Shown: positions 59,840 through 64,000 of the stretch, one piece after another | Layout: every line of letters begins with the position of its first letter | Numbering within the stretch: the first letter of the stretch is position 1 | Assembly: GCF_019578655.1 (NCBI RefSeq) | Contig: NC_063264.1 | Span: forward strand, 8,163,213-8,227,212 | Reading direction: 5' to 3' | From: Ricinus communis | Taxonomy: Eukaryota > Streptophyta > Magnoliopsida > Malpighiales > Euphorbiaceae | Length of the DNA: 64,000 nt | The notes under the pieces: model-generated | The model's input: only the letters and a program-made list of their open reading frames with translations | What the model was told of the DNA's origin: nothing | The model's database searches: none | Made by a program: the position numbers and the translations under genes

Positions 59840-62639
59840 ACTAGTTTTTGTCTATTTCTGCAATCTTCTTTCATTTTGATCTCAATTCCAGTAGTTTATG
59901 TATTAATCTAACAGTTTTATGTATTTCTTTTCTCATGCAAAACCTTGCTTGTTTGGACTGTAGCTATCACAATATATGATATTATTTCTATTGATCTCTT
60001 GTTTTCTTTTAATGAATTTGTATAGTCACTATAATTTGAGCAATTGTATACAGACTGAAAAAGAAAAATATTTTTAAAACCTCTTCTTTTTTTATTTATT
60101 TATTGAACAATGACTGCCTAGGTTAGTTTTTTTATAAGGGTAAAGGGTCAATTTGCTATCTAACTTATGTCAAAGGGTCAAATTGGCTGAATTTTAACTG
60201 TTTTTACAATGACATTTAAAAACTTATACTTTGAGATCAAATAAAACCAAATTTTGTCTAAATTCAATGCATGTTCTTGCACATCTTCATAAAGAGTGAC
60301 TTGAATATTTCATTATTAGGACTAATATGATAGCTTCTTTTTTTTTTCGGGGGGCTATTAACAGTTGTGATATTCTCTGAATTTTAATACTTATTTTTTA
60401 ACATGATAAAATCCTAAATTCATTCTTTTTGAAGTCGCCACTCTGTCCTTCTCCTCTTGTTTCTATTCTTTTTTCTTTCTTCTTCTTTTCTGGGTGTTAC
60501 TATTGACTAAAATTGCAGTCGTGGATTAAGCCACTTATTATTTAGCTTTACATTAAAGTTATATTGCATCTTCCACCACTAAAATTTCTATTAAAGATAG
60601 TTCAATTTGCAATTTTATATTTGTTTTTTTTTTATGAGTTATTTTTAAAATTTTTTTTTCAAGAAATGATAGTTCAATCACTTAATCAATGTTTTACAAT
60701 TCTAAATACTACATGCAAGTGTATAGTTTTTTTTCTTATCAATTTTAATATAGGATGAAACTTTTAATAAAAAATGATTAAATAATATATTTTGTCGTTC
60801 AACCTAGCTGTTAAATAATTTTTTTAAAAAATCTTCATGGGAAAATTAAAATGTTTAAATTCTGAATATTTAAATCTGTCACCCACTCAAATGCAAATAT
60901 TTAAAATCAAGACAAATTGTAAAAACAAAATTTAAAAAAAGAAAAAGTCAAAGTTCATACCAAGACATTTACGAGGAAGAGAAAAAAGAAAGAAAGTAAA
61001 GGACAATTTAATCCTCTAACTTTTAACCTAAGACCAATTCAACCCTTTTCTGTTTAACCTTTTGAGCTAAACTAATACAAAAAGAACTTTCTACTTTTGG
61101 ACATTTTAAATCCACATTCTATCAGAAAAGAGAGCACATAGTGAACTCAAAAGAATATAATAATATATAAATATTTTTTTTTATTTTCAAATAAGAAACA
61201 TATATTTTTTAGAATAAAAAGTCAAAATCCCAATCCATTGGACTTTCTTCCCATTAAATTTGGAGCCTCTCCTCCTTATCTCATCTTTTCTTGGCCTTCA
61301 CTTTCTTTTTCTTTTTTTTTTTTCTTTTTTTTTTTGTCCTTTAGTTGCTTGATGGTTCTCAAGATACGCCATCAAATTTGCAACAAATATATTAGAGTTA
61401 GCAAACAGTCAGTTTAGTTCAAAATTTAGCCGAACCGGAAAATTAGAGCCTTCCAATTTCTATTCTTTAATTCTTTTAAGATCTTTAGATTAATTTATTT
61501 TTAAAGAATATATACTCTTATTATAAGTAAGAACTAATGAAAAATAATTTATTTAAAATAATATTGCTCAATTAAAATATTAAGAATTACTTTTTATATT
61601 AATGTACTTTTTTACTTTGATGCCTGATATTCAAACGCAATATTTAATTTACATAAAAAATCATTTGGGCCAAAATATACATGTTTGCCTTCTTTGACCT
61701 CTTGTCACTACTACAAGTAAAATGACCTTTTATCCAAAAAAAAAAAAAAATTCCTCTTCACGAATGTATGTAGTAATTTTTATCACTATAATTTTGAATT
61801 TAACAGTTTGAAATTTTCTTTATGATTGATTTTTTTTTTCTTTTTGCTTGTCTTAGCTCCTCTTTATCAAATTAAATCAATAACATTATGACCGCCACTA
61901 CTACCATCATAGCTAAAGAGCTTTGTAAGCATATTTCGTTGATGCTCTATTTTAACAACCTATATTATAATCCTTTTTAATTTTAACACCTCGTAAAATA
62001 AAATTTTTTATTGACTTTTAATGATCTAGGCGAACATTCAAATTCTTTAGTACAGTTGATGTTGCTTAAAATAAAGAAGTAGTAGTATCAACGTAAGAAA
62101 ATCACCGCAATCTTTACAAGAATTCTCCGATGTTATTTTTTATTAGCAAAAGAATAAGTGAATGTTACTAATAAGGAACTAACTCCAAATTTATAAATAA
62201 TATAATAGTGATTTGTTCAAATTATAAATTCAGCACTAAATTGGCACAAAAAGTTAAAAAAGGCTGATTTGGCCTATAGCAATAAGTTTAGGGGCCAAAT
62301 GCAACCTTATTCCGCAAACTTACTACTAATTAAGTATATCAAGTATCAACTCAACTCTCTAAACAATTATTACTGTTCATAAGTCTTTAACTAGAAACTA
62401 ACATTAACAGCTACATTATTGCTGTGAGAGTGGGAGTTGACTGTTTTTGCAAGACAATAAACAAACACAAGACATTGGGAAAAGCGAGATTTTCATTACC
62501 AAAAAGTAGATTAGATAATAGATTTGCTCATTTTGGAGGTGACATTATCTCTTTCCCACACGTGTTGATTAACCCATCAACTTCTTTTTATTTTTTATTA
62601 TTATTATAAGGTTTTTTATTCATAGTTACCCCAAAGATT
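59840..62639. other. AT-rich intergenic DNA
   Basis: No gene recognised. Small repeat-like stretches occur around 60.13-60.2, 60.98-61.1 and 62.25-62.32 kb (runs resembling AAGGGTCAATTTG and GGCCAAATGCAACC), typical of MITE ends but not resolved into elements. Poly-T tracts lie near 61.31-61.34 kb. Confidence 0.5.
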
Positions 62640-63854
62640 CCAAAAAGAGTGTTGCCTTTTCTGTTCTGGATGCTCTTTCATTTTCTTGTTCTGACCTTCT
62701 TGCTTCTGGGTATGTTCTCTTTTCTTATTATTATTTTTCTCAATCTTTATAATCTGCATTTGAAACTTTTGTCTTTTGACTGCAAATTTATTTGTGGGTT
62801 TTGTTTGTAATGTTCATGGCTAATTGTGAGATTCTTGATGTTTGAAGGGCATGAAAATGAAATTTATGACTGTTTTAGATTCATTATACATTGGTTCTTG
62901 GCTGTGTTCATATGGCCTTTTTGGCGGTTTGATGGCTTTGTAAAATCTTCTTCTGAGTTCTTGTCATTATCTTTGGATTACGGTCTACTTTATCCTTTAA
63001 GATTGACTGGCTTTGATTTCAAGTGATTTTCTTTTGTTTATTAAGAGCTAGTACGATTCCTTCTTTTTAGATGAAAGGATTTGATGTAGCATTTTGATTC
63101 TGCACATTTCATGGTGATTTCACGATCTGTTTTAATGGTTTGTATTTACTTCAGGGATTCTTTCTTGGTGGTCTGAAAAGAGCTTATGCTAAGCTTATCA
63201 CTATTTAATCAGCATTTTGAGTTCAAGTTCCTGAAATTTCTTATACCCTTTGACTACCTAATGGCTAATTACTAATACTGGATGAGTGCAACGAACCAAT
63301 TGCCAGATCTCTATCTATTGTATTTTCTGGATCTGATATTCAACCCTTTCCTTACGAACACTCTTCACCTTTTTTATTTATAATTGTTTTGGGAAGATAT
63401 TCATCACTCTGGATTTGTTGCTTCCTGTAGCTAATTTCTTGTTCCTATTTATTGTGATAAAGAGCACTTTGGTCTGCTTCCTTTTTTCTGCAATGTGTAC
63501 CCTTCATAAAAGTAATAATTAATTTGCAGACTTAGGACCATTTTACCTTGAACTACGAAGGTTATGCATTGTCTTGCAAAATCTATCTTCTACTTTGTTA
63601 ATTGTGTATGAGTTTGCAAGCTCGTGCTCTCATTTGTATGCTCATTTGCTTATGAAAATGTGTTATAAGTTAAGCTCTGATGTAAAGAATATGATCTATT
63701 TTCTTGGTTAAAAGGATATCTTCTATATGTGGTTGTAGGTGCTGTTGCATTATAGAAGAATTCATTAAGACAACAATATCATCCGCAAGCTTTCAGGGCT
63801 AAGAATTGCTCTGTTAAAAGAAGAGCACACTTTTGGTTGAAACTATATACAGAC
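62640..63854 (+). other. 5' leader with a long intron of the terminal gene
   Basis: A likely leader exon ends at 62709 before GTATGTTC, and the acceptor TTGTAG ends at 63738. The intron is T-rich as usual in plants. Leader introns of this length often raise expression. Confidence 0.6.
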
Positions 63855-64000
63855 ATGGTTCAAAAACTAGAAGCTATCAAGGGTGGTGGAGGATCCATCA
63901 AGGTGGGGACAACAGGAACAATCAGTGCCTTGATGACAAGGGAATTGGAATCCATTAAATCTGCACCGCAAGTATCCGTATTTCATCAAGATAAGCCTAA
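63855..64000 (+). CDS. Conserved uncharacterised plant protein, N-terminus (cut by window end)
   Basis: The ATG at 63855 opens MVQKLEAIKGGGGSIKVGTT, then GTISALMTRELESIKSAPQ, and stays open to the window end (48 codons). I recall this glycine-rich start from a small family of uncharacterised plant proteins of about 150-200 residues, with no known function. The position after a spliced leader, and the absence of an upstream in-frame ATG in the same exon, support this start. Confidence 0.7.
   Translation, partial: MVQKLEAIKGGGGSIKVGTTGTISALMTRELESIKSAPQVSVFHQDKP

Noticed and set aside
1..64000. CRISPR arrays, bacterial operons, tRNA or rRNA genes
   Set aside because: Introns and plant repeats show a nuclear eukaryotic sequence; I saw no spaced repeats or tRNA-like cloverleaf. 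The Met-tRNA-like words are retroelement primer sites.

Overview
This window is nuclear DNA of a flowering plant. It holds intron-split genes with GT/AG borders, a plant-type organellar DNA polymerase, a SPIRAL2/TORTIFOLIA1 microtubule protein, a TIR-domain immune protein, LTR retrotransposons primed by initiator-Met tRNA, and an integrated caulimovirid. The AT-rich spacers, the TIR gene and the Athila-like elements fit a eudicot. A rosid such as a member of Malpighiales is my guess, but nothing here proves the species.

Layout. 2-1150 (+): last four exons of an organellar DNA polymerase I gene. 1903-7047 (-): a complete six-exon SPR2/TOR1-like gene. 7898-8671 (-): a second intact copy of its first exon, lying just upstream. 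10.5-13.4 kb: a solo LTR inserted into an older repeat whose uninterrupted copy lies inverted at about 41.7-42.4 kb. 16-24 kb: transposon debris, made of an Athila-type Ty3/gypsy pol fragment and a FAR1/FRS-MULE relic with a second FAR1 fragment. 24.9-27.1 kb (+): an intact three-exon gene joining a TIR domain to a predicted three-helix membrane domain. 27.3-31.9 kb: a decayed, internally deleted direct duplicate of the 0.83-16.1 kb block, containing DNA polymerase and SPR2 exon relics. 32.7-39.55 kb: an endogenous pararetrovirus (Caulimoviridae) with movement, coiled-coil, capsid/protease and RT/RNase H regions. It is broken by stops and bordered by inverted scraps of itself. 43.1-43.8 kb: a MULE-type foldback element with a 9-bp target duplication. 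43.8-48.46 kb (-): a Ty1/copia element with two LTRs and a perfect 5-bp target duplication. 50.5-52.25 kb (+): a 3'-truncated biotin-protein ligase (HCS)-like gene whose signature motif is altered. 53.76-57.57 kb (-): an older copia element with a second-family LTR nested in it. 58.4-59.84 kb (+): a second membrane-domain gene copy without a TIR exon. 62.6-64.0 kb (+): 5' end of a conserved uncharacterised plant gene.

How the parts relate. The most unusual gene is the TIR-membrane protein. Its membrane exon occurs three times in the window, always in + orientation. The third copy was split by the pararetrovirus: a short piece of the exon is on the left border of the viral block and the rest is on the right border. 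The housekeeping genes (polymerase, SPR2, HCS-like, terminal gene) are unrelated in function. The window otherwise records segmental duplication and repeated transposon insertion around an expanding resistance-like family.
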